From Prorocentrum cordatum (lineage: Eukaryota > Sar > Dinophyceae > Prorocentrales > Prorocentraceae): a DNA stretch of 64,000 nt. The DNA lies in NCBI GenBank assembly GCA_963575745.1, contig CAUYUJ010014750.1, forward strand, positions 227,166 to 291,165, read 5' to 3'. The notes beneath the pieces are model-generated. The model made no database searches, was not told the origin of the DNA, and saw only the letters and a program-made list of their open reading frames with translations. A program made the position numbers and the translations under genes. This document shows positions 54,625 to 64,000 of this stretch, piece by piece; position 1 is the first letter of the stretch; each line of letters begins with the position of its first letter.

Positions 54625-55800
54625 TTGATGATCCTGATGTTGATGATGATGAGATGATGATGAGTTGGTGATGAAGGTGATGATGATGATGGGTATCCCA
54701 ATGATGATGGTGATGATGAGATTGATAATGATGCTGTTGATGGTGATGGTGATGATGATGATGGTTCCCCGATGATGATGTTGATGATGATGATAATGTT
54801 GACTATGATGGTGACAATGGTGGTGTCCCGGTGATAATGATGATGATGATGATGTGGATGATGAGGATTCTGATGAGGTGATAACGATGAGTTTGATGAT
54901 GGTGGCGCGATGATGATGATGCTGATGTTGATGATGCTGATGGTGTCCCGATGATGCTGATGATGATGGTGATGATGATGGTGACGATGATGATGGTGTC
55001 CCGATGATGATGCTGATGTCGATGATGATGCTGATGGTGATGATGATGGTGTCCCGATGATGATGATGCTGTTGATGATGTTGTTCATGAGGATGATGTA
55101 ATGATAATGATGATGACCATGAGGATGGTGGCGTTCCGATGATGATGATGATGGTGTCCCGATGATGATGCTGTTGATGATGATAGTGGCGATGATGGTG
55201 TCCCGATGATGATGGTGATGCTGGTGATGATGATGATGTTGATGGTGATGAGGTGATGATGATGATAGTGTCTCGATGATGGTGATGGCGATGATGTTGG
55301 TGACGTTGATGACGATGATGTTGATGCTGATGATGATGACGTTGGTAGGGAGATCGATAGTGAGACCGAATGTGAGATCGATAATGAGATCGATTGTGAT
55401 ATCGATAGTGAGATCGATTGTGATATCGATAGTCAGATCGATTGTGAGATCGGTCGAAAGAAATAGATCGAGCGAGATCGATTGTGACATCGGTCGAGTG
55501 AGATCTATCGAGCGAGACCGATAGTGAGATCGATAGTGAGATTGATAGTCAGACCGATCGAATGAGACGTTGGTTCCTGCCCCCCCGAACCTCCTTATCA
55601 CCCGAAGGGTGGTCGTATAGGTAGGATTTAGAGAAGTGGAGATGGTATGGTATTGGGCTCTTGAGTAGAAGGTAGGAGAAAGGTGGGGCCTCTCCAGGCT
55701 CTGAGGCACTGCTGGTCCTCGGCAAAGGCCTGTAAGCAAGACGGCTGTGGATAGAGCGAACTCAAAAAAATAGTATGACGCCAAGATCGGTAGATCGACA
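53943..55800 (-). repeat. Element 4 5' LTR, split and expanded
   Basis: The outer part 55617-55800 and inner part 53943-54075 together match the 308-bp 3' LTR. About 1.54 kb (54076-55616) lies between them. Confidence 0.88.
54076..55616 (-). repeat. insert in Element 4 5' LTR: GAT array and flanking short repeats
   Basis: Contains a tandem pair around GCGCGGCCGGACCAAATGAT (54213 and 54291), a roughly 960-bp GAT/GATGGT array punctuated by GTCCCGATGATGATG (54375-55340), and a GAGATCGATAGTGAGATCG array (55350-55560). Frames across it are poly-His, poly-Ile or poly-Ser. No coding function. Confidence 0.88.
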
Positions 55801-55805
55801 CCCTC
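55801..55805. other. Element 4 target-site duplication, right copy
   Basis: CCCTC, identical to 46132-46136. Confidence 0.8.
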
Positions 55806-56789
55806 CCCCTCCCCGCCTACACCCTCCACTCCTCCCCCAGGTAAGGATTTCCTCACCCAAGTCATCTCTACCTCTACCTGCCCTGCTCGCGAGCTGCATG
55901 GCACGCGCGCGCGTGAATGCCGTAGACTAGGAGAGGACCTGGAGCCCGAAGCACGAGGCCATCGAAAAAGTGGTAGAGATCGGGGAGAAGCCAAGCACTC
56001 CCTGTCTCCCTCCTCGGGAGCATGAACTTACCATCTCACCGATCCTGGCCAGGCCCATCCTGGGCCCAGTATCGGTGTATACGCCCTCCTGGCGAGGCGA
56101 GGGAGGCGTAGACATTGGTCCTGGGATCAGGGGGAGCCCGGCCAGAACCGGTGAGGTGGTCAATTGACGAACGGTCTCCCGAGTGGCCCACCATCCGACC
56201 CAATCCTTGTCTGGCTCACTTCTGTGCTTCGTGGACTTTTCAAGCCGCGCAAGCGCGCCAGGCGAAACCCAATGATGGTCGACAAGCCCGCTCTCCCGAG
56301 CACTCACGCGCAGCAGAAGGGCCGAGTGCGCTGCAGCTGTTCGCGCGCCTCGTCGACTTGCTCGGCGAACTTCTGCGTCACAAGGGCATCGGTCTTGGCT
56401 GGCTCCATGCAAGTAAAAACCAGCTCCACCTGCAAGCGCGCCCGAAACCGCCCTCTGCGCTGGGCCGCCCTTTATCCAATCACACTGCCGGAATATCGTT
56501 CCAGAACCCGAGAAATATGAAGGCCACTGGCGATCTGCACTGCGTGTTTTGGTGATGAGGGGGGGAGAGAGAGAGCGAGAGAGAGCGAGAGAGAGACCGA
56601 AAAAAAGAGAGCGATACTGACAGAGAGAGAGAGAGAGAGAAATCAACAAAAACAGATACCAAAAAGCCCGTCGCTCCCCCACACAATGTTTCCACGTAAG
56701 GATTATGGTCCGGCAGGCTTGATCGCAGCCCGTCGCCGCTGAGCCCAAGCGGCGGTCTGGACGCCAGCTCTTCGCTGCCCATCACCGCG
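55806..56789. other. non-coding stretch with possible exon fragment
   Basis: On the minus strand near 56325-56455 one frame reads ARLQVELVFTCMEPAKTDAL, VTQKFAEQVDEAREQLQRTR, protein-like but short and unplaced. 56562-56640 is a GAGAGAGC run. Nothing else is supported. Confidence 0.35.
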
Positions 56790-57050
56790 TTGCTTCCATT
56801 GCTTCGCATTGCTCTGCGTTGCTCCGCATGTCTTCACATTGCTGGACATCGAATTACATGTCTGTGTATTGTCTCGTATTGCGTTGCATTGGTTCGAATC
56901 GTACTACATCGTTTCGCATTGCTTTGCATTGCGTTATGTTGCCTTGCGGGGCAGTGCGATGCATCGGGTTGCATTGCTCTGCGTTGCTGTGCATAGCTTC
57001 GCATAGGTTCGCAATGTTGCGCATTGCCTTGCGACTATTTCAACGAATTT
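56790..57050 (+). repeat. TTGCATTGC / TTGCGTTGC degenerate short repeat
   Basis: Words of the form TTGCATTGCTCTGCGTTGCT recur at about 10-bp intervals, with GTTTCGCATTGCTTTGCATTG in the middle. All frames across it are compositional. Confidence 0.85.
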
Positions 57051-57139
57051 CGAGCGTAGCCCGAATTTGTTTCTCGCGAAGTCAACTCCAACTGACTGAA
57101 TGACTGACCAAAACCAACTGCCTGGTCGCACCCGTTACG

Positions 57140-57370
57140 CGACAATTTTATTCTCGGCGGCCGAAGGCGCAACCTATGGCGCAACCGACAGGAGCCGGTT
57201 TTATTATCGGCGGCCGAGGGCGCAACCTATGGCGCAACCGATAGGAGACGGTTTTAGTCTCAGCGGCCGAGGGCACAAACTATGGCGCAACCGATCAGAG
57301 ACGGTTTTATTCTCGGCGGCCAAGGGCGCAACCTATGACGCACCCGGTAGGAGACGGTTTTACTACCTTG
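57140..57370 (+). repeat. 60-bp minisatellite, four copies
   Basis: Units of TTTTATTCTCGGCGGCCGA, GGGCGCAACCTATGGCGCAA and CCGATAGGAGACGG recur with a period of about 60 bp from 57145 to 57365. Confidence 0.93.
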
Positions 57371-57389
57371 CACAAGGCGTCTAGAGCTC

Positions 57390-58085
57390 CGACAACTTTA
57401 TTTAGCGTCGCACCGCACTCCCTCCTGCCCAGCCCCCCTCCTAGCCCTCCACAGCGTGTCCCAACTGCCCAGTGAAACCTCTGCACAGTGCCCCCTCCGC
57501 CCCGACTTTTCTATTTCGCGTCGCACCGCGCCCGCCCCTCCTCCCCGCCCCTCTCCCGCCCCTCCTCCGCCCACCCTTTGCCCGCCCCGCCCCCATCCCA
57601 CCACTCCCAAGCGTTCCCCAGTGGCCCAAAGGAACCTCCGCCCAATGCCCCCTCCGCCCCGACCACTTTATTCCGTGTCGCACCGCGCCCGCCCCCCCTT
57701 CCCGCCCCCCACCCCTCCCCGGATCCCAGCCCCGCTCCTGCCCGTCCCCCTCCGCCTCGACCAATTTATTCAGCGTCGCACCGCACCCCCCCCTGTCCTG
57801 CCACTCCCAGGCGTTCCCCAACGGCCCAGTGGAACCTCTGCACAGTGCCCCCTCCGCCCCGACTATTTTATTTCGCGTCGCACCGCGCCCGCTCTGTTTC
57901 CCAGCGACCCAATTGCACCTCCGCCCCGACAAGTGTAAGTCCGCGTCGCGTCGCCCCCCCCTGCCCATCGCTTCCCCGCGTCCCAGTGGAATCACCGCCC
58001 AATGGCCCCTCTGCCCCGACCACTTTATTCAGTGTCGCGTCGCACCACTCCTCCCTCCCCAGCGTTCCCCTGCGCCCCAGTGGAA
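57390..58085 (+). repeat. C-rich minisatellite, 5-6 units of ~65-190 bp
   Basis: Each unit has CTTTATT(C/T)(A/C)G(C/T)GTCGCACCGC, a C-rich middle (CCGCCCC, CCTCCCC), CCCAGTGGAACC or CCCAAAGGAACC and CCCCCTCCGCCCCGAC. Start points are near 57397, 57508, 57669, 57763, 57866 and 58022. Long Pro/Ala frames on the plus strand and Gly/Arg frames on the minus strand are artefacts. Confidence 0.85.
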
Positions 58086-58315
58086 CAGGGCATCGATGAC
58101 AAGTTGTCGCACCAGGTTTGCAATTTGTGTGGTGTCGGGTCCTGGTTTGACCCGCCCTGAGTGGGATTTGAGCGGTGAGAGCGGGCGCCCAAGTCGGAAC
58201 CCTTTGAGCGGAACACGGCCAATACCTATGCCTAACATTCATAATCATGGACCAGCAAGGAATGTATGCAAGTTCACCCTTGGAAAACTGCTCATCTTTA
58301 CGACCAGAAAGCTCG

Positions 58316-58317
<2 letters not shown>
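58086..58317. other. non-coding stretch
   Basis: Unique sequence between two repeats; no gene recognised. Confidence 0.5.

Positions 58318-58371
<54 letters not shown>
58318..58371. repeat. CA dinucleotide microsatellite
   Basis: About 26 uninterrupted CA units. Confidence 0.98.
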
Positions 58372-58373
<2 letters not shown>

Positions 58374-58699
58374 TGGCTGATTTTACATATGGAACTGTCA
58401 GAGGCCACGCCTTTGACTGGATACACATAAGATGTGGAAGCCCAACGTCCACCCGTTCGTCCACAGAAGAGCCGAGCGACGGGACTGCATCTGGCCACGT
58501 GTGTATCCAATTCTCGCCCAGGCTGGCCACGTCAGATGTGTTCAGCTTCACAGTGCAAGCTTTGACTGTACTCTTCCTACCCCTCCTCCTGATCCAGGTG
58601 CGAGGGAGGCGGCTCGGGCGCCCGCCGTGCACAAGGCGGAGCTCTGGGTCCGCCCAGTCACCACGTAGGACTCAGCGCTGGCCTGATCCGACAAGGCAG

Positions 58700-59640
58700 C
58701 ATCTTCCCCCCCTGATGCTGCAACGGCTCCTGCTGCTGCAACGGCTGCGTGTGTTGACTACATGTGTTGCTGGTGCTGCTAGGCAATGCTGCTGCTGGGG
58801 AGGCTGGCGCTGATACTGCGAATGCTGATCGTAACTGCTGAGGCTGCTGCTAATGATTCTGAGATTGCGCAGTGTATGCTGCTGAGTGGTGCGGCTGCTG
58901 CTGCTAGCTGTGGCTACTCCTGCTGCTTGTAGTTCTGCACATGCTTCTGAGAACACCGATTGAACTGCCTGAGATGATGCCGCCCAATGTTGGTACGTAC
59001 TGCTGCTTGCTGCTGCCACTCATACTGATGGTACACCCAATTACCGTGTAGCCATTGAAACATCAAATGTGAATGGCACGACTGCTGCTACACCGCTGTC
59101 ACTGCTGCACCTGAGCCTGCCGACGGCAACCCAACCTCTGCAAACGCATCCAATTTTCCTGATTTAGCTCGTGGTGGCGCTAATGTTTCCGCTATCAGTG
59201 CAAATACTGCTACAAATACTGCTGATACTGCTGCTGACACTTTCTACGCATGCTGGAACTGGTGCTGTGAAGGCTGCCGTTACTGCCGCGAGAACCACCC
59301 CTACTGATACCGGCTACTGTTTCGCTGCTGGCTGCACTGCCGACACAGCAGCGCGTGCGGACGCTTCCTTTGTTGCTGTAAGCTGGTGGCGCCACTGCTT
59401 CTGATACTGGTCCCTCTACTGGTGCATTTGGACATACTGACTGCTGCTGCCACTACACTGCTGCATCTGGTCATCATAAACATGATGACACTGATGATGT
59501 GTGTAATGATGCTGCCGTTGGTCCAGGTACTGCCTCCACTGCCACTCTGAACCTGTTTCTGCTGTTGCCCAGACAGTTCGGTGAAACTTTGTCCGGTGAA
59601 TTTGTTGACGGACTGTAGGAGGGTTCGTGGCTGGGGCGCG
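58700..59640 (+). repeat. degenerate CTG/CTA-type trinucleotide field
   Basis: Scattered TGCTGCTGCT, GCTGCTACTGCTGA and ACTGCTGATACTGCTG words at irregular spacing. Ala/Thr and Gln/Ser-rich frames are compositional; I see no start-to-stop gene with a domain. Confidence 0.75.
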
Positions 59641-59689
59641 GGTCGCCCTAGCTGCCTTTTCAGACGGCAGCCCGCCCGTCTTGTCGGCA

Positions 59690-59975
59690 TAATCTGCTGA
59701 AGCTGCTTTCCCTCATCAAACCTGGATGCCGGAACCCACGCCGTGGACTGCTGGAACCGCTGCCCCTCGTAGAGATTGGGTGCTGGAACCCACCCTTCTT
59801 GAGGGGATATTCTGCTGGCACGACTTTCCCTTGTCGCCATTGGGTGCTAGAACCCACGCCGTGGGCCGCTGGAACCACTGTCCCTCGTAGACATTGAATG
59901 CTGGAACCCACTTCTTGACAGGATAATCTGCTGGAACAACTTTCCATTGTAGAAACTGGGCGCTGGAGCCACGCC
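59690..59975 (+). repeat. 65-bp minisatellite with 130-bp higher-order unit
   Basis: TGGATGCCGGAACCCACGCC, TGGGTGCTGGAACCCACCC, TGGGTGCTAGAACCCACGCC, TGAATGCTGGAACCCACTTC and TGGGCGCTGGAGCC recur about every 65 bp. Alternate units carry CCGTGGACTGCTGGAACCGC or TTCTTGA(G/C)(A/G)GGATA, giving a two-unit repeat of about 130 bp. Confidence 0.87.
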
Positions 59976-60074
59976 CCGTCTACGTAGGGCTTTAAAACAT
60001 ACGTGAGGTCGGGGTGAACAGGGCCTAGGGGTAGGTGTCCTAGCATTGTAATCACGCCTCGCCCTCAAACAGGG

Positions 60075-60320
60075 GCAGTCCGCGTGCACGTGCGCGCGTG
60101 CGCGTGCGCGCGTGCGCGCGTGCGTGGCGTGTGCGCGAGCGTGCGCGTGTGCGCGTTCATGCACGTTCGAGCGCGCGTGCGTGTGCGCGTGCGCATTCGT
60201 GCACGCGCGCAAGCTCGGTCGCGAGCGCGAGTGCGAGCCCGAGCGCGAGCCCGACCCCAAGCGCGAGCTTAAGACCGAGCCCGGGCCCCATCCTGAGCGC
60301 GTGCGTGTGCGTGCGCACGC
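60075..60320. repeat. GCGTGC / GAGCGCGAGC alternating GC-rich array
   Basis: GTGCGCGCGTGCGCGTGCGC from 60095 to 60210, then GAGCGCGAGCCCGA units to 60290 and GCGTGCGTGTGCGTGCGC. Mostly alternating purine-pyrimidine. Confidence 0.9.
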
Positions 60321-60339
60321 GCTTCCGATATGTTGACAT

Positions 60340-60600
60340 GCACTAGGCAATTTCACTATCAACAATATCCGCCTGACTGTAACACGGATGGTGTTGCTTA
60401 TGCTACTGCTGCTGCTGATCTTATGAATGCTGCTACTGTTGCTGCTGCCTGCTGCTGCGTGAGCGGTGCGACTGCGAACTTTGCGGAACTGCTGCTACTA
60501 CTGATACTCATGATGCGGCTGCTGCTGCTGGTCCTCATGTAACCACCGCTGATGAGACCGCCGATGCTGCTAAGCTGCTGGAACTGCTGATGCAGCCAAT
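60340..60600 (+). repeat. degenerate CTG/CTA trinucleotide field, second block
   Basis: TGCTACTGCTGCTGCTGATC and GCTGCTACTGTTGCTGCTGC recur, the same type as 58700-59640. Confidence 0.75.
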
Positions 60601-60614
60601 GGTGTTACTTCTCC

Positions 60615-61075
60615 GAAACGGGAGCGTGGCTGGCGCCAGTGGCGAGAATAAACGAGTGAACACCAAGGTAAAGGGATGCAACCGACGCCTCTGCGAACAC
60701 GTCAATCCGAGGCAGGAGCGTGGCTACCACTAGTGCGGGACACCCTCAGGAGAGCAGCCGGCGCCAAAGTCAAGATCGTCACTCCGAGGTAGGATGGTGA
60801 CCAGCGCAAAAGCCACAACACCACTCCGAAGCAGGAGTGTGGTTTCCGCAACTGCAGCCGCCACGAACCTCAACTCCAAAGCATGAGCGTGGCCAGCACA
60901 GAGGCAAGAAAACTCATCTCGTGTAAAGAATCTGGCTGCCGCTCGCGAGACAGCTCCACTCCAAGGCTGGAGTGCGGCCGGCACAAAATGAAAGCACCAC
61001 TCCTAGGAGTGTGGCTGGCGCAGAAGCGAGAGCACCACTCCGAGGGTCTAAGGCGGCTAGGCACTTGTATGACAG
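60615..61075 (+). repeat. 47-66-bp minisatellite with hairpin motif
   Basis: Units contain ACTCCGAGG or ACTCCAAGG, AGGAGTGTGGCTGGCGCA or GAGTGCGGCCGGCACA, and an AAG-rich tail. The core CACTCC(G/T)A(A/G)G plus AGGAGTG is self-complementary (for example CACTCCTAGGAGTG at 60993), so each unit can form a short hairpin. Confidence 0.82.
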
Positions 61076-63862
61076 CACGTTTCCGAGGCAAGAATACGGC
61101 CGGCGTTGCGATCGAGGTATCTTATAGCGCGTATAGATGAAGCCAGAAATGATGTCACATTGACCAGACCCTTTCGATTCGGATGGCTCACGAAGGCTAC
61201 TGATGGCCCAAGTAAGACGCCAAGAGAGCCTCATTCTAGCCATAGAGCAAAATCCCTTTGAAACACGCTGCAAACAAGGACCCCATCACACCTCAACCCT
61301 CAATGGGGATCCCTGGATGGTTCTACCGAGCCTCTTGGTGAGACTTCGGTAGAGCCATCATGCCCAAGATGGCGCCGATCCCACCGAGAAGCCTGTAAGA
61401 GGCGCCCGGAGGCCTCCCAACGGCCCCTGGAACGGCAACACCAGCCTGAGCGCGCGTCGATGCGTTGATTGGATTGCCGCGGCCGGCTGGATCGGGCCGA
61501 GGAGTCGAAGGGGGCTGATCTCCGCTTCCTCTCCCCTCCCACTCCCCCTCTCCCTCGTTCCTCCAGGCGCGCGTCTGGGCTGCGGGCTGCCTTTCTCTTG
61601 GTATCCGCGGCCTGTTTCCGCCCTGATATGTTGGTAATCGCGTATCGAATCATTGCGCTCGACTTATACGACTGCTCGTCTTTTTTGCTTCGTAGCAGCA
61701 CTCGTATTCAACCTCATCGTTCTCCATTTGGGCTGAAGGGGCCCTGACATACCATTGGCAGCCAGGAAAGATGGCGACCGTGGTTCATGGCGACTGTGTT
61801 TCAAGGGGCGATTGGACTCAACACGAAACAACAAAGCACTGGAACACAACGCATCAGCGCGCACGCTCGCGGGCGATCGCGCCCCCACGTGTGCTCCTGG
61901 CGGGGGGCCCCACGTGCACTCAATGGAGCAAAACAAAAAACGCCTGCGCGACGAACTTGGCCGAAACGTCCGTGTGGCGCGGGCGCGCACTAGCGGCGCA
62001 AGACGCGCGCTCGTGGCGCCGACCCGCGTGCAACCAAAAGCGATCAACGGACGCGCCGACAAAGCCGGCTGCCAACTCTTGGTGCCGTGCTGTCACTAGC
62101 AGAGCGGTGCTCTCCGAGGAGGCGGCATCCGCGTCGTCGCGCTCGTCGGCCACAACCGTCGATCGCCAGCGCTCCCGGTAGACGCCGTGCGCGAGTTTGC
62201 ATCCATAGGAGTTGTTGCGGTTGTGGGCCAACAGTGACGCGACGAAAAAAGCAGGTACGAAGCAACGAAGGGCAACTGCAAAGCAAAGCAAAACAACGAC
62301 AAGTCAAAAGACATAACATGAAACTTCGGATGTACAACAAGTGAAATGCAATGAATTGATGCGAGACGCATTGCAAGTAAACTCGGCAACGCAATCAAAC
62401 GCGCACACACGTAGTTTGCCCTACGCTTGAACTGTTATTTCAACGTCTTGTCGATGTGTCTTTAGCCTGGACACGGGCCCTGCCGACAAAACATCCTGAC
62501 CTCCGAACATCACCCCCTCCTGGCCCAAGAACCTCAGAGGAGGGTCCTTGACTGGCTAGGTGGCTAGACTCTGATGAGCTGATCCAAGGGGCTCTGGGGC
62601 ACTTCAGACTCCAGAGGCAGGGAACAGAAACTGATTTGGGATTGGCTAGGCCAGTTGGCCTGATCCCCCACTAGCCGAGGGGACCAACAAGAGGCTCTCT
62701 GACTGACCAACTCCCCCCGTCAAGTCCTCCGCGGCCAGCTTGCCCGAGATGATCCCAGACGTGGGGTCCAGGTACAACCTGGTCAGCGGAGGAAATGGGG
62801 CTGAGGACAGATGGCGAAGATGACCAGGAACCAGTAATAGAGGAGAAGCGGGAGGAGGCAATGGACGAGGCAGATGCAACATGGGGGGGGGAAACGAGCA
62901 TGCGGATTTAAGACAAGTGGGAGGGCACGCTATATGCTGGGGGACATGCCACTCAGAGGGGGGGGGGACATGACGACGGCGGGGGGAACCAGGAGACCAA
63001 GGTCCGAAATCGGGGGGCACCATGCTGCACAATCTGGTGATTATGTCTGTCCCTTCAAATCGGCATTCGCGTCGAATCCTCGGCGGATGTCCGAAAGACA
63101 CTTCGAGTCGACGCCGAAACCGCGTCCGACAAAAGAAATAACCCGAGGGGCCTTAACAAAACAACCTGATGGCCATGAGGTTGAAGAGGCGGGAGAAGGT
63201 TTAAAGCAGCCAGGACAGGGGTGAGAGCAGGGCCGTGTGCACCTTAGTGCACTTGTCCCAACCACCCTGTGGTGCTCGGTCCTCGTTTTGATTTATATAT
63301 ATATATATAAAACAAAAAAAAACGCTCCGCGTCCTCCTCTCCCCCCTCTCCTACTCCCCCGCCTCCTCCGTTTCCTTCTCCCTCCTCGCTCCTCCCTCCT
63401 GTTAGTGTTCCAACGTGTGTTTTCGGATCAGAGTGATTTAACCATCATTGTTACGGATAGTCGATCAACGTTCAAACATGTCTCTAACAGCTACCCCATG
63501 GATCTGAAGCTTCATGCCCCGAACTCACCCACCACCAAAATCCAATGCCACAACAAAATAACCGGAGCGTGGAGCGATCCACAACTGCATAAAACATACA
63601 GCTTAGCTATATCTAGGTCGCTTCTGTACGACATGCAAACATGCTGTCTACATCAGGTTGGTTTCCTAGGCGACTGTGCAACACCTGCACCTGTGTTTAC
63701 AGAGCTCAAATCTCGAGGATAATGGAGGTGAGCGAGCGAGGAGCAACAAGCGCACAGGGCAAACATTCATTTTCTCCTCACCACTGGAGCCGAATCTGGC
63801 TCGGCATCTCGCGGGTTATCTCCCACGACGCATCGCATGTCGTAGTGGACGTCGTGATCTGG
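61076..63862. other. non-coding stretch
   Basis: No defensible gene. A plus-strand frame at 61755-62099 and a minus-strand frame at 63101-62646 are the longest, without recognisable motifs. 63293-63310 is a TA run followed by AAAACAAAAAAAAACG and a CTCC-rich patch to 63400. Copies of the upstream mobile elements are not seen here. Confidence 0.45.
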
Positions 63863-64000
63863 CTACTCCTGAAGATTCTCGATCTCCTTCTCGGTAGCCC
63901 CCGGGCGTTGCATCGCGCGCTTGTGACGCACCGCCTGGCCCTCGACGCGGGTGACCTTCCACTTGCCCGTGGTGTAATACACGAGGAGCTAATCAGACCA
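63863..64000 (-). CDS. possible 3' exon of an unknown gene, runs off the right edge
   Basis: The minus strand from the window end reads LLVYYTTGKWKVTRVEGQAV and then RHKRAMQRPGATEKEIENLQ, closing with Glu and TAG at 63863-63865. The mix of charged and hydrophobic residues is protein-like and distinct from the repeats nearby. Only about 45 residues are visible and the 5' part lies outside the window. I do not recognise the family; it could be part of another retroelement or a host gene. Confidence 0.35.

Larger units (their letters stand above)
46137..55800 (-). mobile_element. Element 4: Ty1/copia retrotransposon, degenerate, with expanded 5' LTR
   Basis: The 3' LTR is 46137-46444 (308 bp) and the 5' LTR 53943-55800. 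Both have TG...CA ends on the minus strand (TGTCGATCTACCG to TTCGCA) and a perfect CCCTC duplication outside. Minus-strand order is primer-binding site, gag, Cys motif and protease, linker, methyltransferase-like domain, integrase, linker, reverse transcriptase, RNase H. Frameshifts and stops run throughout, so this is an older insertion than Element 3. The 5' LTR contains an extra block of about 1.5 kb (54076-55616) absent from the 3' LTR. Confidence 0.93.

Noticed and set aside
55927-56748. A 273-residue minus-strand frame
   Set aside because: Its N-terminal part translates a GAGAGA repeat into Leu/Ser text and its remainder has no recognisable domain; only a short patch in another frame looks protein-like.
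57441-58380. Pro/Ala-rich plus-strand frames and Gly/Arg-rich minus-strand frames
   Set aside because: They are readings of the C-rich minisatellite at 57390-58085 and the CA run; no domain is visible.

Overview
This window looks like nuclear DNA of a dinoflagellate, probably a GC-rich species; I cannot name it. The basis is inference. It is full of simple repeats and mutually unrelated minisatellites, carries no bacterial-style operons, and holds several diverged Ty1/copia elements plus one tyrosine-recombinase retrotransposon of kinds I associate with dinoflagellate genomes. I found no intact host gene, rRNA, tRNA or CRISPR. Almost all recognisable coding sequence belongs to retrotransposons, and most of it is frameshifted or interrupted by stops.

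Layout. 1-2262 is a foldback structure: a ~151-bp satellite in one orientation, a ~115-bp inverted repeat around a short core, then the same satellite in the opposite orientation. 2263-9330 is mostly non-coding, with minisatellites and one possible broken coding stretch on the minus strand (3326-4173). 9330-28620 is a field of short TGCGTAAAC-type repeats that has been split by two retrotransposons. Element 1 (11394-20793, minus strand) is a DIRS/PAT/Ngaro-type element with ORF1, reverse transcriptase, RNase H, tyrosine recombinase and the diagnostic split direct repeats A1-ORFs-B1-A2-B2. Element 2 (21250-27172, minus strand) is a copia element with 131-bp LTRs whose RNase H segment is inverted. 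28620-34271 is non-coding: a long ATC/TCC microsatellite tract and minisatellites.

Element 3 (34272-43040, plus strand) is a young copia element. Its two 257-bp LTRs differ at two positions, and it sits inside a GGGACAGTG minisatellite. Between protease and integrase it carries a cytosine-C5-methyltransferase-like domain, and after RNase H it has a C-terminal extension with two membrane segments. Element 4 (46137-55800, minus strand) is an older copia element bounded by a perfect 5-bp duplication (CCCTC). It carries a decayed relative of the methyltransferase-like domain, and its 5' LTR is swollen from 308 to 1858 bp by a GAT-repeat insert. All three copia elements have a primer-binding site resembling the 3' end of initiator tRNA-Met directly beside the 5' LTR.

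55806-64000 is again minisatellites and microsatellites (TTGCATTGC, 60-bp, CA, CTG, 65-bp and GCGTGC arrays), ending with a possible 3' exon of a minus-strand gene that runs off the right edge.

The most interesting content is the methyltransferase-like domain found in two diverged copia elements, the split-direct-repeat element, and the way the mobile elements and satellites are nested in each other.
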